A stretch of DNA of 64,000 nt from Blepharisma stoltei (Eukaryota; Ciliophora; Heterotrichea; Heterotrichida; Blepharismidae), in assembly GCA_914767885.1 (NCBI GenBank), contig CAJZBQ010000023.1, positions 124,001-188,000 on the forward strand. Reading direction: 5' to 3'. Of the stretch, positions 47,073 to 57,619 are shown one piece after another (position 1 is the first letter of the stretch; each line of letters opens with the position of its first letter). Made by a program: the position numbers and the translations under genes. Below the pieces are notes generated by a model. That model did no database searches. It was given only the letters and a program-made list of their open reading frames with translations, and had not been told where the DNA came from.

Positions 47073-47151
47073 AATTTTTTATATATTTTATTAAATTTAC
47101 TAATTTTAGTTCACTTACTAACTAGATTAATGAAATTAAGGCCATTTAGTG

Positions 47152-47252
47152 CTTAATCCCCCTCCCCTCCGTGGGCGCGAACAAAACTATTAGAAAAATC
47201 CCTATTTTTTGACAAAAAAAACAATTCCGTGAGCGAGAAAATTTTTTAAATA
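47152..47252 (+). mobile_element. MITE family 1, copy 13 (left end only)
   Basis: Starts TTAATCCCCCTCCC, GTGGGCGCGAACAAAAC, then a mutated second motif (CCGTGAGCGAGAAAA). The rest is missing. It lies in the 260-bp gap between the start of gene A and the stop of gene B. Confidence 0.75.
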
Positions 47253-47331
47253 TTGCTTTTTTGATTGCTTTAATAATTAATTATATTTATTGCTATAAGA
47301 ATAGATTAATCACTCTTTAAATGTCCTGGAG

Positions 47332-50300
47332 TTAACGATAAACGCATTCAAAATTTGAGAAATCACCAATTTCTCCATGACTTTGGTTGGGAGTCAAAGC
47401 ACTTTTAAAGGGTTTTTCTTGATCAAAGTTTTCTGGTAAGCTTTCTTGTTCTGCTGCATAATGCAAATCTAGGGTCTTAAGCTGCAAGCTTTCAATTGAA
47501 GAAATAGAAAAATTTTGATTTCTGCTGGCATTTTTCAAAGTTTCTGGCTGATTGATGACTTCGGGATTTGAAATAGGCATTACTTTAGTACCTTTAAATA
47601 ATTTCTTTATCTTTTCAATTATAATTGGGATGCTAAATTTAAATAACTTGAAGAATCAATAAGCCACAAAATATATATTTGCGATAAATATAAAAATGAA
47701 TAAAATGGTTTTCGCAGTATCCCCCAGAGAGCCGGTCAAATAAAATAATCCACTGAAAATTGTGATCACGCATACTGTTTTTGCGGCTAGCTCTGTATTA
47801 TTTAAGCTATCTTCGATATAAGGCTTGTTTTCATATTGGAGATCCCAAAATAATAGCAATAAGGCTGCAGCAATAAGTGCCTGAATTTTTATATTTACTA
47901 CCGTCAGAAAAACCGAGCAGCAAACTAAGAGAAGCTTGCCATATAAAATAACAAACTCCCAAAAATATTGCTTTGGCTTAAATCCTCTAAAAAGAAACCC
48001 ATACCTTAGCTTGACATTGACATGCTCTAGCATTTTTCTCTGCCTTATAATGTTTATTAGGCATATTACAGGGAAAAAAATTCCTCATACAATTAAAGCA
48101 GGGATGGTAACAGCTAAAATATAAAAGACATGTCTTAACTCCCAGCATCTTATGCTAAGATCTTCTTTAAGCCAAAATTCTCCAGAGTTGATTTCTGTGC
48201 AGTTAAAAGACCCAAGCAATTTTTTTACAATTGTTGGGTGTATGAGGAACAAAATAATGATGCAGGTCGATATAAAATCATCTCAAAAGTTTTTATGTGA
48301 TTTCTGAGCTGCTTTAATGAAAATTCATATAATAAAGGCTATGAAAAATGCAATTGCTGGAAATGCTGCGATAATTATCAACGTCTTGAAATAGGTATCG
48401 CTTCCATGATCTTCTTTCAAAAGGCACTCAAAGGAATAGATTTGCTGATAAACATAGTCGACTCCATTTTGGACGTAAAATAGTTCTATCACTTCTGAAG
48501 GTCAGTTCAAGTCAAAATTGGAAGCAATATTTACCAACTGTATGTAATTCAAAAAAATTTTGAGGTATACTGGCGCTAGAGCTGTGGGTTTTAAAGCTGA
48601 CTTGATTATGGATCTCACAAGTAAGAAAGCTATAATGATAAACAAGCAAAAAATGGCGACTATTATGAAGATATTCAATGCTAAGGACGGGCATTCTTTG
48701 CACCTGCTACTTAATGATCTAGAGTAATTTTCTTGGCAAGATTGGCATTTGTTGCCTTTGTAACCTTTGCTGCAAACCCCAGTATAGGAGACTTTATCTG
48801 CATCAGGGGATCCAAGACAAGCAGAAGGATTTGGGCATTTCCAGAACTGATCTGTATATGGGTTATCTCTTCAGTACCCAGACTTTGGAGACATTCTATA
48901 GCTCCCATAGCACACAGCTGCAGCAGGGCAAGCCAAGCATGCAGTTGAGGATGTGTCTAAGCTGTAATAGCCCTGAGGGCATACTTTGCATAGGTTCCCT
49001 GTCTTAACTTCGCCAGTTCTGCAGCTTCTCATTTTAGCGTTGATGTATAAAGACTGGCTTGATGAGCTGTCTGAGGCCAGTGCTTTTGATATATCGATAC
49101 TTGACGAAAACACTTTAATTTGAACATCTGTTTCTGGCTCTGCAGAAACTGTATATGACGAGAAGTTGAAAATCCCGTTCACTGCAGTTACTTTTATAAT
49201 TCCATCAACTATAGCTGAAGAGATTGGTTCTATTTCTCCAATGCTCTCACTATCAGAGCTTACAATTTGATTGAAAGTATCTACCAAAGCAATAAGTAGA
49301 GGTTTGGGACTTTTTTGGCCTGAAGCCACGTCTGTTAAATTAAAGGTTGAGATGGGGATTTGACTCAAAGCCCTTCCATTGAAATTTTCAGCTAGTGTTC
49401 CATCCTCATTTGCTACCATGAGTTTGACTGGGTATGAAGCCACATCCTTCCCATAAATTGCAGAATTATCTTTGAAGATGTTATTCTTTAAGCTAGGCTC
49501 TTCATTATCAAAGTATATGCCACCTCCATTAAGACTGGCTGAATTTTCGGTTAAGTCGCAAGATTCTATAGGAGTTTTCCCTATATGCCCCAATAAGGGC
49601 CTTGGGCTCTCCGAGGAATCCCTCTGCTGGTTGAACCAACCAGTGAATTGGTCAAACCAACGCACTGAGTTGGTTTGACCAACAGAGGGATTCCACGGAG
49701 AACCCAAAGCCCTTATTGAGCCATATAAGGAAAACTCTTATAATTTAAAATCGCAATAATTTGCATTGGAACAGCTCATATAAACTCCTCCAGCCTGCCC
49801 GTAGTTTTTTTTTTCTGAGGCTAAAAAGTCAGCTTTATTATTTGTAAATTGAGATGAAGTAATCGCCAAAGTGATATCCTTTACATAGATAGCCCCTCCT
49901 GCTCCTCCAGTATTGCGTTCAAATAAGCAATTACTTATTTCACAGCTGCTTTTTTTCGTATTTCCATTGTCTGTTGCTATATATAATGCCCCACCTAAAG
50001 AATCTACATAATTTTCGGTAAAGGAGCAATCTGTAAGGTAAATTGCCTCGCAATTTAAGCAGTAGACAGATCCTCCCAGAGTCCCATTCCCTGCTGTGAA
50101 ATGGGAGTCTTTTATTTCTAGACTTGTTAGCTGGCTGCCATATAGGCCAGAACCTATAAAGCTATTAAAATAAGAATTTTCTATTAAGATTGAGGCTTGA
50201 TATGCATAGATGATCCCATCTAAAAAAGAGTTTATGTCTAAAAATTGACAGTCTTTAATTTCTAAATTGCTGTCGTAGGCTACATAGATTGAAGCTCCAG

Positions 50301-53300
50301 AGGCAGAAATGAGCTGACTAAATGACGAAGATTGAAGGTAAATGGAACTCTGACTTGAATATATAGCTCCTCCTCCTTTAGTTGAATTACCATCATGCAA
50401 TTTAGAATTTATAATATGCACCTGACTTTCCAAAGTTGCGCAAACAGAGCAGCCCAGTGTGCATACCTGGTCAGTAATCTCAGAACTCTCTATTTTGATA
50501 GTTGACATTATGAGCTTAATTCCAGGAGAACTGTTTTTATATATACGAGAAAATGAAACTTCTAAATCTGAGCTCATCAAGTAAATGACACTTCCTTTGG
50601 AAAGATGATCAAAAAATTTACTTGAGCTAATTGTTGAGTTTTTGGCATTAAATATATAAATGGCATCTCCATCACTTTCACCTACATTTTTCGAAAATAA
50701 TGAATATGAAATATTCAGCACAGAATCTTCCTCTGCATACAAAGCACCTCCAAAACCACTTTGGGCTAAGTTTGCTGTAAAAGTGCAAAAACTGCAAGTA
50801 AGATAAGATTTTGACCTTAGAGAAATTGCTCCTCCCATCGAACTACTTGTATTATTTAAAAACAAAGTTGAGATTAATTCAAGATTGGCAGAATTTTGAA
50901 GGTGGATGCAAGAAGAATCGGCAGAGTTATGGCGAAAAATTGAGCCTGTATCAGATAGTGAGTCAAAAATTATATAAAACATGCTTCCAGTATTATATTC
51001 AAAAGTGCAAAATTGAGTCACAATTTGCGTAGAACTGCTTGGGTTGTCAGAAAAGACAATTGAATCCCCTTGATTATTTTCAAATGTGCAGGAATCGAAA
51101 ATAAGCTTCGAATTCGTAGAATTTCTGAAATTGGCATAAAAAGCTGCCCCTTTTGGACCTGCGTTCTTGATAAATTTACAGTCCTTAAATTTCAAGGTCC
51201 CAGAGTTGTATAAAGATATAGAGCCAGAAACCCCGACTCGGCTTTCAAGGAACTGGCAATCAATTACATTTGAAGAGCTATGAAGTGAAACTGATCTATC
51301 TAAATAAATTGAAGAGCCATAAGAGGCAGCATTTCCACTAAATAGCGAATCAGAAATTATTAATTCAATAGAATTTTGGGATAAAGCTTGCGCTATATAG
51401 ATGGCGCCTCCGTTCAGCCCAAATCCATTTGCAAAGGTACTTGAAGAGACCTTAAACAATTTCTGATCTGAACTTTCTGAAAACAAAGTATAGATTGATA
51501 CTCCATAGCCACTTGGAGAAGAATTCAAGTCAAATGTTGACGAATCGATTAATAAGTCCATTCCTGAAAAGCTAGCTGCAGCTCCAATATTACCAGTATT
51601 GTTGAAGAATGTGCAATTAATGATGGACGAGCTTTGGCTATCTTTTATTTGAATGGCTCCATTTCCTGAAAAATAAGTATTTTGGTTGTTGGAAAATGTT
51701 GATTTTGCTAAATTCCTCTCAAATGCCCCTGTAATCAGCAGGCAAGTTGGGGCAGCTCCTTCTCCGTAGTTTGAGTCACAATTGATTGAGGTGATTTCTT
51801 TGGTATCTGACTCAACAATGCTGAAGGTTGGGGAAGAGGCTCTACATATATTGTTAGTTAAATTAATAAATGAAATATCCAAGCTGTATGAGTTTGAAAT
51901 CGAAGCCAGTCATTCGCAGTCAATTGACCCTGGAGATTCCTTTTCTTTCCTGATATATATATCATCGTTTTTCACGAAGTAATCAAGAACCAGCGTGTTT
52001 ATATTGTTGCTATCATCTGAAGACCCGTTAGCATCAAAAATGGCATCCTTAATTAAAAAATTTGCCATATAGCCTGCTTTAAACATGCCTTGAGCGTAAT
52101 TTTTTGTGAAATTCAGATTTTTTATTTTGCATCATCTTGGCGCAATTGTTGCGTTGATAACTTTTCCGAACTGATTTGTGATTTGCTTTGTCGTTCATCT
52201 TTTGTACTCTTCCAGCATTGCATAGTTATCTAAATTAATTAAAGGACCTTCAAGAGCTCCATTCAGTTCAAACGATATGTCTTGAAGCGCAAAGTTCAAG
52301 AGATAATTTGAATAGTGAATATAAATGAAGCTGGAATCTGCATAGTTCGATTTAAATGTTAAGCCTTCAAATACAATATGATTTAATTCTAACTCCCCCC
52401 CCCCCTCCGTGAGCGAACAAAACCATTAGAAAAATCGCCATTTTTTGACCAAAAACCCACCCTCCGTGAGTGAACAAAAATTTTTTTAATAGAAAAAAAT
52501 TTTAATGGAAAAAAAATTTTGATATATAAGTGATAATTAGTATAATGAAATCTAGAGCTAATTCTGTTTAATTTTAAACAAATTGCGTTTTTAAAACATA
52601 AATTTTGCAAATTAAATTAATATTTGCTTCCCAATTTTTGCAAATTAGGATTTTTTTAAATTTCGAAAAAAATATTTTTTATAAAATTTATATATAAAAT
52701 TTTTTTTTAAAAAAAAAAAATTAACCCCCCTCCGTGAGCGAACAAAATTTTTTTGTTCGCTCACGGAGGGGGGGGGGGGAGTAAATAATTTATGTAGTCA
52801 GATGCATTGACTTTATACTGGCTAGCTGATACAGACATATAAATCTGAATTAAGCCAGTTTCAAAATAATTGTACATAAAAGTGCAGTTAGACAATTTAA
52901 CAGTAGCAGGCGATTCAAGATATATTAGTGTAGCTTCTGAAACACTGCTTTGAGGCTTCCTGTAGGCTAAATTATACTTAAAATCTACATTCTCTATACG
53001 AACTGAATAAGGGCCAGATGCATGCAAAAATCCACGAAAGTCTCAAGGGTCTCCGAACTCATACCCATTATTTAGCCTTGAAACAAGCCCTCCCACATAT
53101 GTAAAAGCAGGGTTGCTATTTGAGCTTGATGAGCTCAGCAAAATCGCTGCAGTTCCTTGATAATCTACTCAGAAATTGTCAAAATTAACATTAATCAATT
53201 TCACACTTCCCTCTCCCTTAATAATAGCTGTCGTTTGGAATCTTCAGTTCTTTATGTCTGTATTTCTAAGAGTGAGCGTGCAATTTTCGCACCTAAACAT

Positions 53301-56300
53301 AGAATTTCAACCATTTCCATAAAGCGTTGGGTTAGACATAGAAACTCGATCGCCTCTGTCGCTATAATAGTATCTATCGGTCTCATTATAGTTCATAACC
53401 CTTTATAGATTTCTTTATCGAGCAAAATGTACTGGATTATTGAACGACCAAATGGTTGAAGGTTTGACAAAATTATGCGTTTGAAACATAGTGAACATAT
53501 TTGGAAAGTTAATGGAGAAATAAGGAAAGTTTATTGGAGAAATTTTTAAAACTAGAAAATACTTTGAGGGGAAAGTTGGTCCAAATGCTGGACGAAAACC
53601 GTAAAAATAATAATAATAATATTGAACGACCAAAACAGGCTTTCTCAAAGAGATGAGCTTAAACTCTATATCAGGAAGTGTTAGAAAGTGCCATGTCAAA
53701 AAATTGTGACAGTGCAAAATAAAGTTGGCAAGTAAGCGCGCCGATTTTTAAAAATGGCTTATTATTAAATTTAAAAATTTAAGATTCCCAATTAGACTAG
53801 GATTTATTAATAATTAAAAAGCTTATATTAAAGGTCTTATGAATTAATCATAATTTTATTATGATAATAGATAGATAAATAATAAACGCTATATATAAAT
53901 TATAATTGATTTAATATTTTTGATTATTTAATAATTTAAAAGTGTAAATCGAGTTGTGCCAAAGCGAATGGATAGAATTTCCTACAAATGTGCGAGCTTT
54001 ATAATAATTAATGCTGCTATAAAACCCAAAGTTCCCATTAAAGACTGATGACTATTTGCAAAGTTGTTAACGACTCATGTCATGGACTTTAGAATATTGA
54101 AAATCAAATAATTGTGAATCGAGCTGTGCCAAGGCGAATGGATATAGTAAATTGCCCGAGGATGGCGCTATCTTGCGCCATCCTCGGGCAATTAGAATAG
54201 AATTTCCTACAGATGTAGGAGAGCTTTATAATGATCAATGCTGTTATAAAAACCAAAGTTCCCATTGAAGGCTGTTGGTTCTTTATAAAGTTATTACAGA
54301 CTTATATTATTTCCTTTAAACTATTAAAAATCAAAAATTGTGAATTGAGTTGTGCCGAGGCGAATGGATAGAATTTCCTATAAATGTATTGGTATGATGA
54401 TAATCAATGCTACTCTAAAAGCCAAAGTTTCCATTGAAGGCTGATGGTTCATTGCAAAGTTGTTATGACTCATGTCATGCAGTTTAGACTATTAAAAATC
54501 AAAAATTTGAGAATCGAATTGTGCCAAGGCGAATGGATAGAATTTCCTACAAATGTACCAGTATAATAATGACCAATATTGCTATAAAATCCAAAGTTCC
54601 CATTGAAGGGTGATGGCTCTTTATAAATTTGCTAACGTCTCATGTCATTCCTTTAAACTATTAATTATCACAAAATTGTGAATCGAGTTGTGCCAAGGCG
54701 AATGGATAGAGTTTCCTATAAATGTACCAGTATGGTAACAACCAATGCTGTTCCAAAAGCCAAAGTTCTCATTGAAGGCTGATGATTACTTGCAAAGTTG
54801 CAAATTACTCATGTCAAGCATTTTTTAATTTTTCAAAAAAATTATTATTTAATTCTTTTAAAAAATATAAAAATATTTTTAATTTAAAAATTTTTTATTT
54901 TTTTTAAAAAAATTTTATTTTATATTTTTAATTAATAAATGGGGCTTTATATTAGTTTCATTTTTTTAAAAATTGGCGCGTTTGCTTGTTAACTCTTTTT
55001 ACACTTGTCAACATTTTTTGACATGGCACTTTCTAACACTTCCTGATATAGAGATTAAGCTCATCTCTTTGAGAGAGTCTGTTTTGGTCGTTCAATAATC
55101 CAGTACATTTTGCTCGATAAAGAAATCTATAAAGGGGTATGAGCTATAAAAGTGCTGTATCAAACATATTCGCAATATTCAAAGCCAGTGCAGTCGACAT
55201 CATTAAAGCCTGACCCATCAAAAATAATATTTTCGAATGTAACATTTTTTTGAAGAACCGCATCTCAAGCAAATCATCCCTTAATTTTTCAAGTTACCTT
55301 ACTTTCATCCAATGAAAAGATGTAGAGATTGCAAAATCGAAAGCTCCATCCATTATCTATTTTATAGGTTCCATCATTTATCAGCATATATATTTTTAGA
55401 TTGCAATTCGATGTAAAAGCTTTTAAATGAGTTTTTAGGTTAAAAAATGGATCTTCAATTGTCCCACTTCCATGAATATTGTTTTGATCCTCATGTTCTT
55501 TAGAGGTAAAATAAGACACGGGGTAATGAATAAATGTTTTTATTTCTGGATTTGAATAGCAAAAAGAGAATCCAAATAAATTTAAACTTGATAGTGAGCT
55601 ATTTAAGCATAAACTACAAGAAGAGCTTGAGATTTCGGAGGAGAAAGTGCAGAAATTGCAGAGATTTTGGGCATCAGCAGGAAGATTGCTTTGGCAATCT
55701 GATAAGGAGCTTGTGTGGCAAAGACCATAGTTGCATTCAGGTATAAAGCATTCTGGATGGCATTCATTTTTGTCTAGAGCCATAGTGAGATTGCATTTAT
55801 GGCTAGACGCCTCTCAGCAGTCATCAAAACTTACAATTGAACTGGTATCATTTCTAATTATCTGCTGATAAACAGTAAACCAGATCAATTCCTGGTTTTT
55901 GCACCGCTTTTCAGAATCTGAGCTCATTTGATCATAATTACATTCCCCTACTAAGCATTCAGGATTGCACTTCCCATAGTCCTCGACCGCGCAAAACTCA
56001 GAGCACCCACAAATGCCATAGTCTCACTCACAATTGGCAGTATTGCATTCAGGATCGCATTTTTGGTTTGAAAGTTTCGCGATGGTGCATCCACTTGAGC
56101 AGTGTCCACAGTCTCCTTTATCAAACTCACAATCTAAATTATTGCATTCTTCATCGCATACCCCGTCTCCTCATATACTGTTTGAGCATTCTGGTGTACA
56201 TCCACAGTCCTTTTTATCATATTCACATTCTTCGTTATCGCAAGCTTGGTCGCAAATTGAGTTTCCTACCATCCAAATAAAGCAATTTTCAGCGCAAGTG

Positions 56301-56824
56301 AGGTTTAAGCAGTCTCCGTTATCATAATTACACTGAGAATTGCTGCATTCGCTATCGCAATTTCCATCTCCTCAGATTGTTGAATTGCACCCTGGAGAGC
56401 ATTCTCGGCATACGTTTTCTGCGTAATAGCAACCAGGAACATTACATGCTGAATTGCAAGTTCCATTTAGTTGATTTTCTTGACCTATATGCAATTTACA
56501 CTCAGTGCCACAGTAGCTGCAATCTCCAAAGTCATAGCCACAACTAGGAGTGTCTCATTCACTATTACAATTTCCGTCCCCAAGTTCTTTAGAGGCATAC
56601 CCTAATTGGCCAAGGCAGGAATAGTAGCAATCAGATTTTTGAGGAGAATCACCAGGACTCCAGTTTGATCCAGAATCAAAACCACAATAGGATGTCATGC
56701 AGTTTATGTCGCAATTTCCATCACCTCGCTACATAAAAGTTACTGCTTGAGGAGGGCAGAGATTTGGGTTGCAATTGATGAGGCCATAAGCATTGGAGAG
56801 AAGCATGACAATTAAAAAGATCAT
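47332..56824 (-). CDS. Giant LNR / beta-helix / multi-TM surface protein B
   Basis: Start at 56824 with a signal peptide (MIFLIVMLLSNAYG). LNR repeats to about residue 300 (WGDGNCDSECSNSQCNYDNGDC contains the pattern), an Asn/Ser-rich region, GGAIY/FxxN beta-helix repeats from about 560 to 1700, a Cys-rich block near 1870-1930, and about seven TM helices and a tail. Removing a 15-nt intron, T2 (1760 nt), a MITE (392) and a hairpin (174) leaves exactly 2384 codons. TGA reads as Trp. It is diverged from gene A over most of its length but has the same layout and intron position, so the pair arose by an old tandem duplication. Confidence 0.88.
49567..49742. mobile_element. Palindromic TATAG IES in giant gene B
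   Basis: A 174-nt hairpin (58 codons). Ends are TATAGGAGTTTTCCCTATAT and TATAAGAGTTTTCCTTATAT; arms include AGGGCCTTGGGCTCTCC. The loop has GGTTGAACCAACC and GGTTTGACCAA. Excision leaving one TA joins NYCDFKL to ESCDLTEN. Confidence 0.93.
52390..52784 (+). mobile_element. MITE family 1, copy 14
   Basis: TAA...TAA duplication, 392 nt, GAGCGAAC variant, nearly identical to the copies at 18145 and 21097. Its removal aligns the phases of the flanking frames of giant gene B. Confidence 0.95.
53439..53634 (+). mobile_element. Small retroposon nested in T2 terminal repeat
   Basis: Direct repeats ATTGAACGACCAAA at 53439-53452 and 53621-53634. The tail AAAAATAATAATAATAAT is before the right copy. 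The sequence between is absent from the T1 terminal repeat and from the right end of T2. Confidence 0.8.
53940..54830. repeat. Tandem repeat array inside T2
   Basis: About five units of about 180 bp. Each carries GTGCCAAGGCGAATGGATAG, AATTTCCTA, AAAGTTCCCATT and GACTCATGTCAT. They are distantly similar to the units of T1 (AATCAAA, GACTCAT, TTTGCAAAGT blocks in the same order). Confidence 0.85.
54143..54199. mobile_element. 55-nt hairpin nested in T2
   Basis: The other array units read GGATAGAATTTCC without a gap. Here a TA-flanked palindrome, AATTGCCCGAGGATGGCGC and its complement, is inserted. It is the same hairpin that forms the outer part of the insertion at 2547. Confidence 0.9.
56729..56743 (-). 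other. 15-nt intron in giant gene B
   Basis: Minus-strand GTAACTTTTATGTAG, ending in an in-frame TAG. Splicing joins CPPQA to RGDGNCDINC, the same place as in gene A. Confidence 0.93.
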
Positions 56825-56939
56825 ATTGGGAATTTTTATAAAGAAAAGGGTTTTTATGAATAACTGATTACTAATTTTTTATAAAATCCAAAATTCTCAA
56901 TTAAAAACTTTTTAAAATGAAGGAAATTAGCTTTATTAA

Positions 56940-57150
56940 TCCCTCGCCTCATCCAATAAGATATCTTATACAAACTACTCTTCCTTTTCTTGAAATGCAC
57001 GTTTATTTATGCCACAATAGGCATCGGCGGGTCAATAATTGGATTTATTACCTTATTGTTCTTAATTCTAGCTAATTATTCTCAAGGAAGTTCCTCCGCT
57101 GAGAGATTTGTAGGAGCTTTGCTTATTTTTTATTTCATTTCTAAATACTG
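56940..57150 (+). pseudogene. Fragment of TM protein gene
   Basis: Matches about 62125-62320 (CTCATCCAATRAGA, GGCATCGGCGGGTCAATA, CAAGGAAGTTCCTCCG) with a one-base deletion and stops. It ends where the 3' flank of the membrane-protein copy (57140 on) begins. Confidence 0.8.
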
Positions 57151-57619
57151 AGCATGGTATGCCAAAATCTCCAAAGCGAATTTTTTGGCTGTTTTAAAGA
57201 GGATACGTTAAATATTATTTTATAATATGGAGTTAAATAAAGTAATCTTAAGTGTTAAAATTATTGTGCATGAATTTTATAAGTAAATTAAAAAATATAG
57301 GCTTATACAAGCTTGTTTGTTTTTTAAATAATTTATTTGCTTCTTGATTTCTGTTTAAACTTTTAAAAAAGCTGAATTAAAAATAAGCTAGAAACTTTTA
57401 TTAGCGAAATCATTTATTGAGATTTTAAACGGAGTGTCATTAAATGGTAAAGAACATAAAAGGTTTTGGTCCGAAAATGGATTTTATTAGAATTTCAGCG
57501 GCATTATAAGTGCTCAGTGATTTAAACTTATAGAGCATATAAATGTAGGACCATTTAGCGCAAGAATAATAATTTTAATTAATCTACGTCAATTATATAT
57601 AATTAAATTCAAAATCAAG

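Larger units (their letters stand above)
53387..55148. mobile_element. TIR element T2 with tandem-repeat interior
   Basis: TA duplication and TATAG ends (TATAGTTCATAACCC left, TATAGCTCATACCCC right). The terminal repeats match T1. The interior is about five units of roughly 180 bp (53940-54830). There is no transposase frame. Two further insertions are nested in it, at 53439 and 54143. Removing 1760 nt joins VWYSTF to NETDRYYY in giant gene B. Confidence 0.9.
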
